A DNA stretch of 64,000 nt from Nelumbo lutea (GCA_022828595.1 JAKGHH010000002.1:82924076-82988075), one strand, 5' to 3'; counted from the stretch's first letter, positions 21,601-30,148 are shown. Program-made: numbers and translations. The notes: generated by a model from the letters alone, not told the origin.

Positions 21601-22840
21601 GGATCCATTTTGTGCCATGGGATTAAATCAGACTTCTAGGGATCCTATGTATATGCAGTGGCCTAGTCCTGCAATGATGTATGCCCAGTCCTATGATCAA
21701 TTTAGACATGCTGTTTTCCAGGTAGGCTAAACTTTCATAATTTCCCAGATGGGTGTGTACATAATTAAAAAAGTAGCCATAGTTTGAGCATGCTTGTAGA
21801 TTGTTGTTGCACATCATTTGATGGTTCCACTTTGGAGATCTCCTCGGTGAAGAAGAAAAATGCCAGATAATTGGTGTCCTTCTGGTGAAGAAGACAAGGG
21901 TTTAAATACCGAATAAGACAAAGGTTATTTGCAGTCTTCCATATTTTCACCTTTCCACTTGCTCTAGAAAATTGAAATAGATATTTTAGTCATAATCAAT
22001 TGGGTGACTGCTAAATAAGGTTGTGGCACATTTGCCTACAAATCATAATTGTTATTTTTGTGATAGCTGGTATCTAGCACATTAGGAAATGTGGTCATAG
22101 TAGTTTGTTATTTGTTAATGATGTATTTTTACTCGTGTGCCTTCAAGGAATGTTACATCCTGTTGGGAAGTAGGATTTCATTTTAAACATGGATGTTTGA
22201 GTCTCAAGGAGTTCTGGAAATCTCTTGGATCAGAAGCAAATGTCTTCACTTGTTGAAGAGAGGGAGGTATATTGGAAGACTATAATTGTTAACACTCCAG
22301 TTCTACTTGCTTGTAGGATTGTAACAATTCAGTGTTTCAATTTATCAGTTCTATAGCATGTCTAAATTGTTCATTGGGACTGGGTATGTTTTATAGCATT
22401 CTATCTGAGATAAAGGTCCTGCAAGCAATTTAGGTTTAACCCCCAACACAGTTTTGTGAAGCACAAAAGTTGTACTTGTTGCATACGTGTATGGGGTTTG
22501 GTCCTTTCTTTGGAGGAGTATTTATTTTAATGAGCTTCAGTAGTTGGCCTTTTCTGGTTCTATTTTGTGAGGTTGACTTCTAATCCTATCAGAAAAATGA
22601 CTCTAGCCATCTTTTTCAGAAGCCATCTTATTTCTCTGTGTCTAAAAACAACGATGATCAGTTTGGTTAGGAGATCTTTGAAGTGGGACCATACATGTGG
22701 TGTCAGCAGGGCAGAGCATATTCGCAAAGAGTGTAGTCAGTGTTTTATGGTCTTGTTACTGATATTGCCACCCAATACTGTTACTGCAGGCTCCTTTTTA
22801 TCAGCAACCATTGAGCTTTGATTACTCCCAAAACCATTAG
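6516..22840 (+). CDS. R3H and SUZ domain RNA-binding protein (4 exons, 354 aa)
   Basis: Coding exons are 6516-6636, 20750-21359, 21439-21721 and 22790-22840; all introns are GT-AG and phases match (1, 2, 0). They join to 355 codons including the TAG stop, with no internal stop. Residues ~28-110 form an R3H domain that binds single-stranded nucleic acid, with the signature R71-L-A-A-H75 inside YLRLAAHRVAQHYGL. Residues ~128-176 form a SUZ domain with the typical EERKEYDRARARIF core, an RNA-binding motif. The C-terminal half is rich in Ser, Met, Gln and Pro and ends PLSFDYSQNH, as I recall for plant R3H proteins. Length suits the family. The start ATG has G at -3 and G at +4. The family is thought to act on mRNA; a specific target cannot be inferred. 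The striking feature is the 14.1-kb first intron full of transposons, across which the frame is fully preserved. Confidence 0.9.
6660..8960. other. Intron 1, part without recognised gene
   Basis: T-rich intron sequence at 6660-7560 passes into more GC-balanced sequence at 7560-8960, which may be the 5' flank of the mobile-domain pseudogene that follows. A CTATATAAGG motif near 8218-8227 is TATA-like. Short open frames (for example 8123-8359) show no motif I recognise. Confidence 0.4.
8968..10545 (+). pseudogene. Plant mobile domain (PMD / aminotransferase-like) pseudogene
   Basis: Plus-strand pieces match the PMD family (PF10536). 9403-9540 reads THTFVGAYGEFSITIEDVVA then LLAVPLVG, the diagnostic E-F-T-I-T-L-E-D-V-x-x-L-L-x-L-P pattern. 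9713-9880 reads FILYVAYRFLFPGAP and LPLASVFLGYLNEQIDD, matching the family's later YW.SR.VFPG and L.LAS..LG.L...L motifs. The frame is broken by many stops and shifts, so it is dead. PMD genes occur both as host genes (MAIN/MAIL1) and as cargo of plant transposons; I cannot tell which this was. Confidence 0.65.
10577..10699. repeat. Inverted repeat with ~18-bp arms
   Basis: CAATCTAAATATACCAGC near 10577-10595 is repeated as its reverse complement near 10681-10698, with about 85 bp between. It could fold as a hairpin or be a small foldback element. It sits between the mobile-domain pseudogene and a LINE fragment. Confidence 0.55.
10695..11285 (+). mobile_element. LINE (L1-type) 3' fragment with RNase H domain, copy 1
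   Basis: It reads WIIWEERNARILDEKERS (end of the LINE zinc-finger/RT linker), then NFDGSGFGNPGPLGV and GHILAFSASLVGVTNG (RNase H beta strands with the first catalytic Asp), EEDSHVVFGWL, and finally VAVTLAKQGVSRG, the end of the domain. A 1-nt insertion in a T run near 10928 and several stops break it. It is a 5'-truncated, degenerate copy. Confidence 0.75.
11290..12385. other. AT-rich intron spacer, nothing recognised
   Basis: It is roughly 70 percent A+T, without open frames of note, terminal repeats or motifs that I can support. It separates two LINE fragments. Confidence 0.5.
12388..12900 (+). mobile_element. LINE 3' fragment with RNase H domain, copy 2 (5' side)
   Basis: It reads WTLWEERNKRLLRRKK, then LKLNFDRSCLGNLGAVGMG, a part containing GDSTGAELKAAIFGVQKAW, and LLVEGDSKE near 12866-12895, the RNase H pattern D..E..D of plant LINEs. 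A stop interrupts the middle. The domain breaks off at 12895, just before a copia LTR begins at 12902, so the copia element probably landed here. Confidence 0.75.
12902..13238 (-). repeat. Family B copia 3' LTR (337 bp)
   Basis: Plus-strand sequence runs TGCAAAAATTC to AACTCAACA, so it has TG...CA ends. Its first ~75 bp match 17358-17415. It contains a GAAA-rich run at 12936-12972. A CT-rich tract follows at 13239 (minus strand purine tract ending AGGGAGAG), the expected polypurine tract. Confidence 0.85.
13239..13700 (-). pseudogene. copia RNase H, family B element
   Basis: The frame at 13245-13682 (minus) shows SWKSKKQ, VEAKYRAMAHGVSELLWV, MLYCDNQVAINIAHNP and H-x-R-x-KHIEVDKHFIRE, the copia RNase H motifs with catalytic Asp and Glu visible. 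It ends with the usual D-V-L-T-K-S tail. The start is frameshifted relative to RT. Confidence 0.85.
13700..14560 (-). pseudogene. copia reverse transcriptase, family B element
   Basis: Three broken minus-strand frames: 14341-14553 (MRSIRILLSLATTYSWPLFQ and GDLQDEVYMDLP), 13953-14201 (MYVDDIVVTGND, with the catalytic YVDD intact) and 13639-13893 (YLCMTRPNISYAMSVVSQYM). Stops and frameshifts separate them. The N-terminal part of the domain is missing upstream of 14553. Confidence 0.85.
14633..15455 (-). pseudogene. copia integrase, family B element
   Basis: Minus-strand frame 15156-15455 shows WHNRLGHLSFASL and CKGCQLRKH (zinc-binding H-H-C-C), then DIVHTDVWGP and FVNDYSRYSWIY (first two catalytic acids). 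Frame 14883-15134 continues with YLLEHGVVHQSGCTYTPQQN and GMVERKN (Glu of D-D-E region). A frameshift near 15135-15160 separates the pieces. Confidence 0.86.
15551..16873 (-). pseudogene. copia gag and protease, family B element
   Basis: From 16873 (minus) the start MGQGGSVGDLFG leads into LDDTNYLEWSQSTKMAIGA, a copia gag N-terminal domain; frame 16311-16676 carries the central gag (VARAYQLRNQVIATKQGD). Frame 16006-16230 has a zinc knuckle C-D-Y-C-x4-H-x4-C (CX2CX4HX4C). Frame 15551-16093 reaches the protease, where WVINLGALEHM replaces the usual W-x-x-D-S-G-A, so the catalytic Asp-Ser are lost. Several frameshifts break gag. Confidence 0.82.
17336..17347 (-). other. Primer-binding site (initiator tRNA-Met), family B
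   Basis: The minus strand reads TGGTATCAGAGC, complementary to the 3' end of plant initiator tRNA-Met, the usual copia primer. It lies 10 bp inside the 5' LTR end at 17358. Confidence 0.88.
17358..17415 (-). repeat. Family B copia 5' LTR, truncated
   Basis: It matches the terminal ~75 bp of the LTR at 12902, including the GAAA-rich run, with a shorter GAAA tract. The remaining ~270 bp are missing; LINE-like 3' sequence follows directly. Confidence 0.75.
17421..17545 (+). mobile_element. LINE 3' end with poly(A) tail
   Basis: The stretch ends with AATTAATAAAAGATTCTGTT followed by GCTG and an A8 tail, the form of plant L1-type LINE 3' ends. It is probably the end of the LINE whose RNase H part stops at 12900, split by the copia insertion, though the RNase H C-terminus between them is missing. 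Confidence 0.55.
17568..17668. repeat. Small foldback sequence
   Basis: GGAAAGAGTACAAATAC near 17570 is mirrored by GTATTTGTAC and by TTTGTACTCTTTTC near 17629-17663, giving a potential stem. I see no clear target duplication. It may be a small MITE remnant. Confidence 0.4.
17881..18490. repeat. Diverged tandem duplication in intron 1
   Basis: 17885-18060 and 18240-18490 share an ordered set of blocks: a GAAGAAAG-rich run with GAAAATTCA, a block ending GACCCC or GAACCCC followed by T-rich sequence, GGGTTCAA/GGGTTCAATAC, and TGAACCCTAGCAAAT/TTAAACCCTAACAAAT. Spacing differs through indels. It is an old duplication of unknown origin. Confidence 0.5.
18623..19080. mobile_element. hAT-like MITE, 458 bp
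   Basis: Terminal inverted repeats TAGGGCTGTCAA and TTGACAGCCCTA are perfect over 12 bp. They are flanked by an 8-bp target duplication, GTGCCTTG at 18615-18622 and ATGCCTTG at 19081-19088 (7 of 8 match). An 8-bp duplication and TAGGG-type ends point to the hAT superfamily. It has no coding capacity, and the centre is very AT-rich. Confidence 0.85.
19374..19872. mobile_element. Mutator-like MITE with long terminal inverted repeats, 499 bp
   Basis: The ends GGGTCATTTACTAGAACACC and its near-complement (TGTTTTAGTAAATGACCC) begin long inverted repeats of more than 100 bp. The flanks TATTATTAA (19365-19373) and ATTTATTAA (19873-19881) match at 7 of 9 bases, fitting a Mutator-type 9-bp target duplication. 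There is no transposase. Confidence 0.75.
19890..20740. other. 3' part of intron 1
   Basis: T-rich intron sequence runs up to the acceptor. 20235-20275 repeats the GTGCCTTG..GC.TAG.TGTC.CCTTGA phrase seen around the hAT-like MITE (18615-18622 and 19081-19115), so a small dispersed repeat was present before the MITE landed. Otherwise nothing is recognised. Confidence 0.4.
20750..21359 (+). CDS. R3H-SUZ gene exon 2 (R3H core and SUZ domain)
   Basis: The acceptor is TTTTTTTGTAG|TTCTGCG after a T-rich tract; the donor is GAAAG|GTAAGG. It encodes residues 41-244: LRMELDIQRF, the R3H signature, GQGTRIIVRK, the SUZ core, then a Ser-rich stretch and the start of the conserved SYERYVRS motif, which is completed by exon 3. 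An open frame extends upstream to 20629, but that part lies before the acceptor and is intronic. Confidence 0.92.
21439..21721 (+). CDS. R3H-SUZ gene exon 3 (low-complexity C-terminal part)
   Basis: The acceptor is CTTCTGCAG|GTATG and the donor TTCCAG|GTAGGC. It begins by completing Arg244 and reads YVRSVMPNQSF, then a Met/Gln/Pro/Ser-rich segment ending QSYDQFRHAVFQ. The intron before it is only 79 bp. Reading through the donor meets a stop after two codons, which supports splicing here. Confidence 0.88.
22790..22840 (+). CDS. R3H-SUZ gene exon 4 (terminal 16 residues and stop)
   Basis: The acceptor is TTACTGCAG|GCTCC. In phase 0 it reads APFYQQPLSFDYSQNH and then TAG. The PLSFDYSQ tail is what I remember for plant R3H-SUZ proteins, which is why I chose this exon over reading through the previous donor. 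The intron before it is 1,068 bp. Confidence 0.8.
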   Translation, partial: APFYQQPLSFDYSQNH

Positions 22841-23485
22841 AATACTGGGGATATCTGTAACGTTACTCATGAAATTCATTCTATTTCCTTTAGGTTGTAT
22901 TGAGAGTAGAGACGTAATTGAAGAATTGTTTTTCATACACTCCCCTCTTAGTTCATGTGCTCTTTTATTTTGTCTTGCCATTAACAAGGAATGAAGATTT
23001 AGTAGTATAATTTCATGGTATCTTCTAATTTTGCTTATCTAGATTTTTCCTAGATACAGTACTGAACCTGATTATGTTACAGACCTGTGAGTTGATGAGG
23101 CTCCTAAGTTCTCTATTTTAATATTTCAATGAATCTGCACTTTACATGTAATCTGCTATTTTATCTTCTAAACGTCTTTTCCTGGATGATAGATGGAATG
23201 TTGGACTTAGATATCCATACATGTGGTGTCAGCAGGGCCAGATTATAAACGTCTTTTCCTGGATGATAGATGGAATGTTGGACTTAGATATCCAATGCTA
23301 TGGTACAATGAGATACAGACTTGAGAGGGTAATGTGCAATGGGTGGGTCTTCCCATTTAATGGATTATAAATTCCACCTCTAGAAACTCGTTTGGTTGAT
23401 CTCAACAGAACCGGCCTCCTTGTTTAATGGGTGCTTGATTAATCCCAATTCGTCTCTACTCTGGTATATGATACAAGTTGGTTTA
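22841..23485. other. 3' flank of the R3H-SUZ gene with a short duplication
   Basis: It should contain the 3' UTR; I see no strong AATAAA. A ~49-bp segment beginning TAAACGTCTTTTCC occurs twice, at 23169-23217 and 23246-23294 (77-bp period). The spacer between copies carries CCATACATGTGGTGTCAGCA, also present at 22689-22708 in intron 3. Confidence 0.6.
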
Positions 23486-23610
23486 GGCTATGTTTGGTTT
23501 AAGGAAAAGGTAGGGAAAGGAAGGGAAAGATGGGAACCTATACAAGGTTTGTAAAGGTTTCCCTACTTTCCCTTCCTTTCCCTGCATTTTCCTTAAAGCC
23601 AAACATAGCC
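23486..23610. mobile_element. PIF/Harbinger (Tourist-like) MITE, 125 bp
   Basis: The ends GGCTATGTTTGGTTTAAGGA and its complement (AAGCCAAACATAGCC) form terminal inverted repeats, with a second internal purine/pyrimidine mirror. A TTA target duplication flanks it (23483-23485 and 23611-23613), as expected for PIF/Harbinger. It lies ~650 bp beyond the R3H-SUZ stop codon. Confidence 0.85.
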
Positions 23611-23613
23611 TTA

Positions 23614-24387
23614 GTTACCATGCTTCATAAAGATTGAAACTAATTTGTCCGGGGATGTGATGTGATCATTGAATGGACTTAATTTTGAATCCATTGAATG
23701 TTGACGTAAAAGCTATGGACTTGATTTAGAAAGAAACTAGTGCAGCACCTGCATGTTTATTCTTAATTGTAGACAAAATTGAAGGCCTGAATAATTCTCA
23801 AACTGAACAGGTAAACCGGGATAAATGCGTGAATGCATTGGTATATCACGTTTGTTCAGGGGGCGAGTTTTGGTGCTTTTTGTCTTTTTATTCGCTAGTA
23901 TCAATTCACCTGCATTGGTATAAATGCATGAATGCAATAATGAGTGAAAATGGTTAATTTTTGGTTCATTTTTATTTACGAGTCTTTAATACAATCCAAA
24001 ATGGGCCAGCAGCAGCCTCATGACTGGTAAAATAATAGACTGAACCATTTAGCCAAAATAGTCGAAGGGAATCTGAATTCAACAGAAGATCCTTCAATCC
24101 ACGCTCTTGTCAAAACAAGGTTTTATATTCTGAAGTCTGATGTATGAGAAGTAAACGAGTCTGAAATGTAAAGAGTGGAAATGATTTCCTGCTTTGTATA
24201 GGCTCTTAAAACTGTAAAGTTTATTTATAAACAAAAAAATAACATTGTTAAAAAGAATAATATTGAAAAGAATATTAAGCAAAAATATTATTATATTAAT
24301 GAACAAATATTATGGTTTGTTGAAAATTGAAATAAATAATAATTTCTTATCATTATTATTAAACATATTATTAGATATTCTTATTAC
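23614..24387. other. Spacer, no gene recognised
   Basis: AT-rich, especially 24220-24380. The short frames show no motifs that I can assign. Confidence 0.5.
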
Positions 24388-24805
24388 TAGATGTGTTCAC
24401 GAGTGGTCTGGTTTGGGGCAGGCTTTGCTTCTTTATATAAAGAAAGCCAATGGGCTTGAGCCTGAGCTTGGTTCGACCATTTGGCGTAGATCTTGCGCCA
24501 AAGCCTAAAGCCTGATTTTTATAGGTATTTTATAATACATTAATTATATGTTATTAATAATATATAATATTATATACATTTAATATAATTTGACTATTAT
24601 ATAATATTATTAGCATATTCTTACATTTCTATTGTATATTTAATATTATTGGGTCAGGCTTATTTGGGGCTCGATGCCGGCTTGAAAAATAGTCATGCTT
24701 GATTTTTAGAGCTCGAGCCTACGGGCTTTTAATTTTATCCAAGCGTGATTTAGAATGAAATGGGTTAGGCTAGCCGTTTGGCTACGAAGCCCATGAATAG
24801 GTCTA
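24388..24805. mobile_element. hAT-like MITE, 418 bp
   Basis: The left end TAGATGTGTTCACGAG and the right end (reverse complement TAGACCTATTCATGGG) are imperfect terminal inverted repeats of the plant hAT type. The flanks CTTATTAC (24380-24387) and TTTATTAC (24806-24813) match at 7 of 8 bases. The interior is AT-rich between GC-richer subterminal arms. It is non-coding. Confidence 0.75.
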
Positions 24806-24813
24806 TTTATTAC

Positions 24814-25516
24814 TAAATAACTATTATAATTTATTTAAATAAAATTAATATTATATATTTTAATAATAATTATTAGATAAAAAGTATTATTATTAAATGT
24901 TATTTTTATTCAAATAAAAAATAATATTATTTAAATGAATATGATTATGGTTTATGTTATTATTAAATGAAAGTAATAAAGGCATTAATGTCATTTCATG
25001 AGACTAGGCTACCATTAGACAAGTCTTTTTTAAAAGATCTTCCGGAAGATGCAACCAAAAGTCATAGTGGGATTTTATATAAAGATCTTGGAAGCCCACG
25101 TATTGTTTGGTTGGAGGCGTGTCTTTTTGCGTGATGATGAGACGGAAAAAGGTGAGACGTTTCATTTCTAGCTTCTTGAAATAAGCTCGAATTGAGCTTC
25201 TTGTGTTTTTTCAAGTTGGTCTTTCGGCGACAAGATCTTCTCCCACCCAAATAGAAAAAGATGAAAATTCGGGTTGCTGCCTTGTTGGGCTTCGAAACAG
25301 TCGACAACCCGTGCGAGAAGACGTGCCAAATGGGGCTTAGGTTTTACCATTCCACACATCTTTTCTCTTTTTATATATTAGAAATAGATGTAACCTGAAA
25401 AACTCCTTACCTCTGAAAGATAAGTTTTTTAAACATTAGATGTCTAAAATGTGTTATCAAATGCTACCTTAAAATAGGATCCTTGTATTTTGAACCAGTG
25501 ATCAAGGGCTAAGTAA
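24814..25516. other. Spacer, no gene recognised
   Basis: 24814-25000 is extremely AT-rich. 25060-25360 is more GC-balanced and open on the minus strand for 81 and 63 codons in overlapping frames, but I recognise no domain and see no gene structure. Confidence 0.4.
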
Positions 25517-25739
25517 GGTTCAAAGTATCGACACGATACACATTTTGGCCGTGTCGTATCGGTACTTAGAAACGACATTTTTTTAGTTTTTTTTCAAAGT
25601 TTGTTTTTTCTAGGAAGATAAAAGATGTTTTTTTATTATTAAAAAAAGTTGGGGGACCAGGTGTTTCGGACCGTATCTTTTTCAAAAGATACGATACGAT
25701 ACATCTGATACAGGGCATATTGTATTGATACTTTGAACC
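25517..25739. mobile_element. MITE-like element, 223 bp
   Basis: The ends GGTTCAAAGTATCGACACGA and GTATTGATACTTTGAACC are inverted repeats, with further mirrored CGATAC motifs inside. I see no convincing target duplication, so the superfamily is open. Confidence 0.6.
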
Positions 25740-25952
25740 ATGGGGTTAACCCCATTGGACTTAAACATACATGCATTTGTTTTTCCTTTTATGAACATTT
25801 TCAAGATCGATCTTGCATTGAATCGGACCCGATTTGAAACCAAAATTAAAACTAACCACACCTGATATAAAGACCACAATGTGCAACTTTAGATTGGTAG
25901 TTCATACCTAATATTAGTCACAAAATTGACCTCTAATTGAAGTAGGCGCATT

Positions 25953-26118
25953 TGTTTGATAGAGTATGCCTTTAGCTCCAATTAGATTGATGTACATAAA
26001 CATTTATTCATAAATGAATAAAGTACATTATTGTTTTATGTAAATATTTGTATGTTTCTATGTATTACCTCCTAAACTAGACATCTAAGAGACTCGTGTT
26101 AGTTTAGAATGTTCTTAG
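25953..26118 (+). repeat. Extra copy of family A LTR start (166 bp)
   Basis: It begins TGTTTGATAGAGTATGCC (family start TGTTAGATAGTGTATGCC) and runs to GAATGTTCTTA, then the same sequence starts again at 26119. Two LTR heads therefore lie in tandem. Confidence 0.8.
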
Positions 26119-27525
26119 CCTTAGATAGTGTATGTCCTTAGTTCCAATCAAATTGATGTACTGATACATTTATTGTAAATGAGTAAAGGTAAATAATTGT
26201 TTTATATTATGATTGATGTGTTTCAGTGTAATTACCTCTTAAACTAGACACTTATGAGACTTGTGTTAGTTTAGAATGTTCTAAGATGTTGGATAGACTT
26301 GGGGAATTTATCTTGCCAAGGCTAACACTAATGTGGTGCCAAAAAGGTTGGGGCAACCTGTCCCAACTACTAGGGTTGGACCCGAAGCACATGTAGTGTG
26401 TGCTTAAAACACTAAACCTAGACCAATTTCCAATTATGCATTGGACCTTGGAGATTGATGGGCAATACTGAAAAGTTACACATAACCCTTAGACTCGATT
26501 ATGGTACTGCACTGGGTGTCGGGTCGAACTGTCTTTGATATGCCAATCAGTGAGATCCTTTGGGGGTCAAAACCTAAGTATATTGGGGCAATCTGAGAAT
26601 TCACTCGAGTGTGTGATTATAGTGACATGATCAACCCTTTTGTCGGGCAAAGTGAATGGTTGGGACTGCACTTTCTTTAATGGAAACCAAAACTGCCAAT
26701 AGTCGATCTCAACCGTGTTTGAGGTTTGTTTTGCAAAATATATATATATATATGTTTTAAGAAAAAAAAAGGTTTGCAAAAGGTTTTAATTCCCGGGACC
26801 CATCCAAGTACAGAGTGCAATGCTACACCTTGCAGCCAGAGGAGGGGTCATTTCTTATCAGGTAGTGTTTGATCATTATGGGTTGAAAGGTTAAGTGTAA
26901 GACACCATTTAGGGCTGTTTACCTGATGGGCTATATCTTACTTAAGTCCATTATCCTTGGGCCTTCATAGACGGTTGGACTCAAGGACCATTTACTATAA
27001 ATGTTAGGCCCATTAAGAGCCCATAATGATGGATTCTGGGGTTCACTGTACTTGACAGTGAATTCAGCTAGGTCTTTTCACAAAGGCTGGGCCGAACCCA
27101 TGTAGGCTTATATAGGGTCATTGTTGGGGTCCCATGCTATGCAAAGTGTACCTAAATGGGCTAGCAACTACCTAGGGACGTGAGTCACTTGCTTAATGGG
27201 CCTAAAGACCATGATTAATTAGATTAATTAAGTGGTCACATGACAGGCTAAGCAGTCATGTGACTTGGACAAATATGGGTTTCAAAAAGGGTCTGGAGCA
27301 TCCATTAGGATAAGAGGATAAGTCTTATCCATTCAGAGAGTCCAAATCCAAATAAAGATTTGGATTAGGAACCTCCTAATTCGATTAGGAGTGATGCTTC
27401 TTAAGGTATAAGTAAGGAGAGATCGAACTGCTCCAGTTACACAATCTACTTTCAGTTCTTTCTCTCTACTCTTGTCGCCCTAGAAACCCTAATTTGTTCT
27501 CCACCTTTCTGATTGATCTTGATCA
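26119..27525 (+). repeat. Family A copia 5' LTR of element 2, lacking U5
   Basis: It is collinear with the LTR at 58149, from the head through the TA microsatellite (26740-26752) and a TATA-like GGTATAAGTAAGG at 27397-27409. It then leaves the family sequence before the CCCTTCA end. No primer-binding site follows. About 140 bp of unassigned sequence precede gag at 27668. Confidence 0.8.
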
Positions 27526-27667
27526 GTTTTGATTTCTGATTTTTGCAAGAAAATATCAGAATTATTTCATGCCCACCTCCCTTGTACGACCAATATGTTG
27601 GATTGCAGTTTTACTAAAAATTGCATTGCTAAACCAACTTCATTCCAAGCTGTGCATTTTTCAGTGG

Positions 27668-28085
27668 AGATGATGGGCTACATCAAGGAACTAGAGGCTC
27701 GCGGCTCTGGGCTAGATGATAACACCAAGATTGATGTCTTAAATTCTCTGCCTCCCCTCTTCAATCAGTTCATCATGAACTATAACACGAATAAACTTAA
27801 GGTTAGCCTTCAGGAACTCAACAGTATGTTGTAGAGGGTTGAAGAACTAATAAAGAATGACAGATCAATAGCCATGCTTATTGATGGTGACAAGTTGGGT
27901 AAGAAAAAGAGGAAGGCTAAGAAGAAGCCTTAGAAGAAAGCTGGCAATCTTAAAATGCATAAAAAGGACAAGGCATCAGATGCGTGTCATTTCTACAAGC
28001 AGACTGGTCACTAGAAGAGTAACTGTCTTCAATATCTAGAGACCAAGAAGCAAGGTAATTTCGAATCTTTTGTCATAGAGACCAA
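27668..28085 (+). pseudogene. copia gag C-terminal half and zinc knuckle, element 2
   Basis: It begins at MMGYIKELEARGSGLDDNTK, within the gag capsid-like domain (the N-terminal third is missing), followed by Lys-rich sequence. The zinc knuckle at ~27985-28026 is damaged: the second Cys of CX2CX4HX4C is Tyr and the Trp codon is TAG. Stops at 27832 and in the Lys-rich part also break it. Confidence 0.8.
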
Positions 28086-28086
28086 T

Positions 28087-29280
28087 TTGTTAGCCACTTT
28101 TGCATCTTGGTGTATTGACTCTGGGACTTCTACTCATGCATGTAACACATTACAGGGGTTCAAGACAAGTAGAAGACTGAGTGAGAGAAAAGTGAAGCTT
28201 TACTTGGGGAATTCTACAACAGTTGCAGCTACTACCATAGGAACTGTAGATTTGTATTTCAAAGGAGTTATTACACTTAAAGATCGAATTTATGTACCTA
28301 CTTTGAGAAGAAATCTAATTTCTATTTCAAAATCGTGTAAGGATGGTTATTGTATTTTGTTCAGTAACAAATCTAATTTCTATGTCCTCCGTCATTCTCT
28401 GGAAATAAATATAACTGAAACTATATTGGAAATTATCCCCAAGAAAAGATCACGTGATACGATTATTCCCACATGCATGTGGCATTACCGACTTGGCCAC
28501 ATTAATATGGATTGTATCACAAGGTTAGTAAATGATGGTCCTTTGGATTTTCTAACTGTAGAAAATCATCCAACTTGTGAATCTTCCCTTCAGGGTAAGA
28601 TGACGAAACCACCATTTATGGAAAAGCCTAAAAGATCTACGGACACACTTGACCTGATACATACTGATGAATGTGGTCCCATGAATGTTAGGACACGTAA
28701 CCAGCAAGTTTATTTTATAAACTTTATCAATGATTTCTCTCGGTATGGCTACGTGTACCTAATGAAACATAAGCCTAAATCCTTTGAAAAGTTCAAAGAG
28801 TTTAGACAAGAGGTCGAGATACGGTTGGAGAGACAGATCAAGGCCCTTCGATCAGATTGAGGAGGCGAATATCTCTCCGATGAATTAAGGGACTACATAA
28901 AGGACAATGGGATTGTATCACAGTTAATTCCTCCTATTACACCAAAACTAAATAGTGTATCAGAGAGGAGAAACCGAACTCTATTGGATATAGTTCGTTC
29001 ACTTCTCGTCCACTCGGAACTACCTATATCCTTTTGGGGATACATATTGGAGATTGCGATATACGTGCTAAACCAGGTTCTAACTAAATCCGTTCCTACG
29101 ACTCCCTATGAGCTTTGGACTGGTAAGAAACCAAGTGTGAAACACTTGAAGATTTGGGGTTGTCCGACACATGTTAAGAGAACAAGTGCTAACAAATTGG
29201 AACCCAAGACTAGCCGTTGCCTATTTGTAGGTTACCCCAAAAGTTCTATAAGCTACTTTTTCTATGACCCAAAAGAGTAA
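28087..29280 (+). pseudogene. copia protease and integrase, element 2
   Basis: 28087-28860 is open for 257 codons: WCIDSGTSTHACNTLQGF (protease D-S-G), a linker containing VPTLRRNLISISKSC, WHYRLGHINMDCITRLVNDG (zinc-binding), CESSLQGK in which one zinc Cys has become Ser, then LIHTDECGPMN and NDFSRYGYVYLM (catalytic acids). A TGA replaces Arg just after ALRSD at 28858. 28984-29280 continues with the integrase C-terminal part. Confidence 0.88.
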
Positions 29281-29389
29281 AAATTGTTTTTCAGTCGAAA
29301 TGCCTATTTCTTCAAAGAAGATTATATTTTGGAAAATCATCGTTAGGAAATTGTTCTTGATGAGGAGAGCTCAGGATTAGTGGGAGATG

Positions 29390-30145
29390 TCCCATAGGTT
29401 CCAGATAATACCCACCTTAGAAGATCTACCTGGGTTTCTAGGCCTCTAGTTCATTATGACTATGATCAAGAAAGTTACTTAATGGAAGCCACGATCAGTG
29501 AGGAAGATCCCATGAAAGCCGAGATGGCCTTGATGGAAAGATTGGGACATATAAAGCTCATCTTGTAGCGAATGGGTACACTCAGAAAGAAGGAATCAAT
29601 TATGAGGAAACCTTTTTGCTAGTGGCCATGCTTAAATCATAAAGATCTTGCTAACTGTAGCAGCACACTATGACTATGAAATTTGGCAAATGGATGTCAA
29701 AACCGCACTCCTGAATGGAGATCTTACTGAAGATATTTATATGCAGCAACCGTAAGGTTTCATTGCTGTAGGTCAGGAACACATGGTGTGTAAACTCAAC
29801 CGATCCATCTATGGACTTAAACAAGCTTCTAGAAGTTGAAACATCCGATTTGACTCTACCGTCAAACAATTTGACTTTGAGCAGAACCCGGATGAGCCCT
29901 GTGTTTACAAGAAAGCAGTGGGAGATAAGATTACATTATGAGTTCAATATGTAGATGGCATTTTACTCATTGGGAATGATGTAGGAATGTTAACTACGGT
30001 GAAGGTATGGCTTTCATAGCAATTCTCCATGAAGGATCTTAGAGAAGCCTCCAATATATTGAGACTTCGATTTTATAGAGTTAGATCAAATAGGATAATA
30101 GGATTACCCCAGTCTACTTACATTGACAAGATTGTCAAATGATAC
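29390..30145 (+). pseudogene. copia reverse transcriptase, element 2
   Basis: Homologous to the RT at 40080-41020. About 150 bp that encode GVWTL...GCKWIY are missing at 29513. The MDVKTALLNGDLTEDIYMQQ and GLKQASRS regions survive with stops (for example TAA in QQPQG). YVDG replaces YVDD near 29952, losing a catalytic Asp. Non-functional. Confidence 0.85.
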
Positions 30146-30148
30146 AAC

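Noticed and set aside
25062..25359. Overlapping minus frames that might be a small gene
   Set aside because: No recognisable motif, no promoter or splice signals I can support, and poor coding character.
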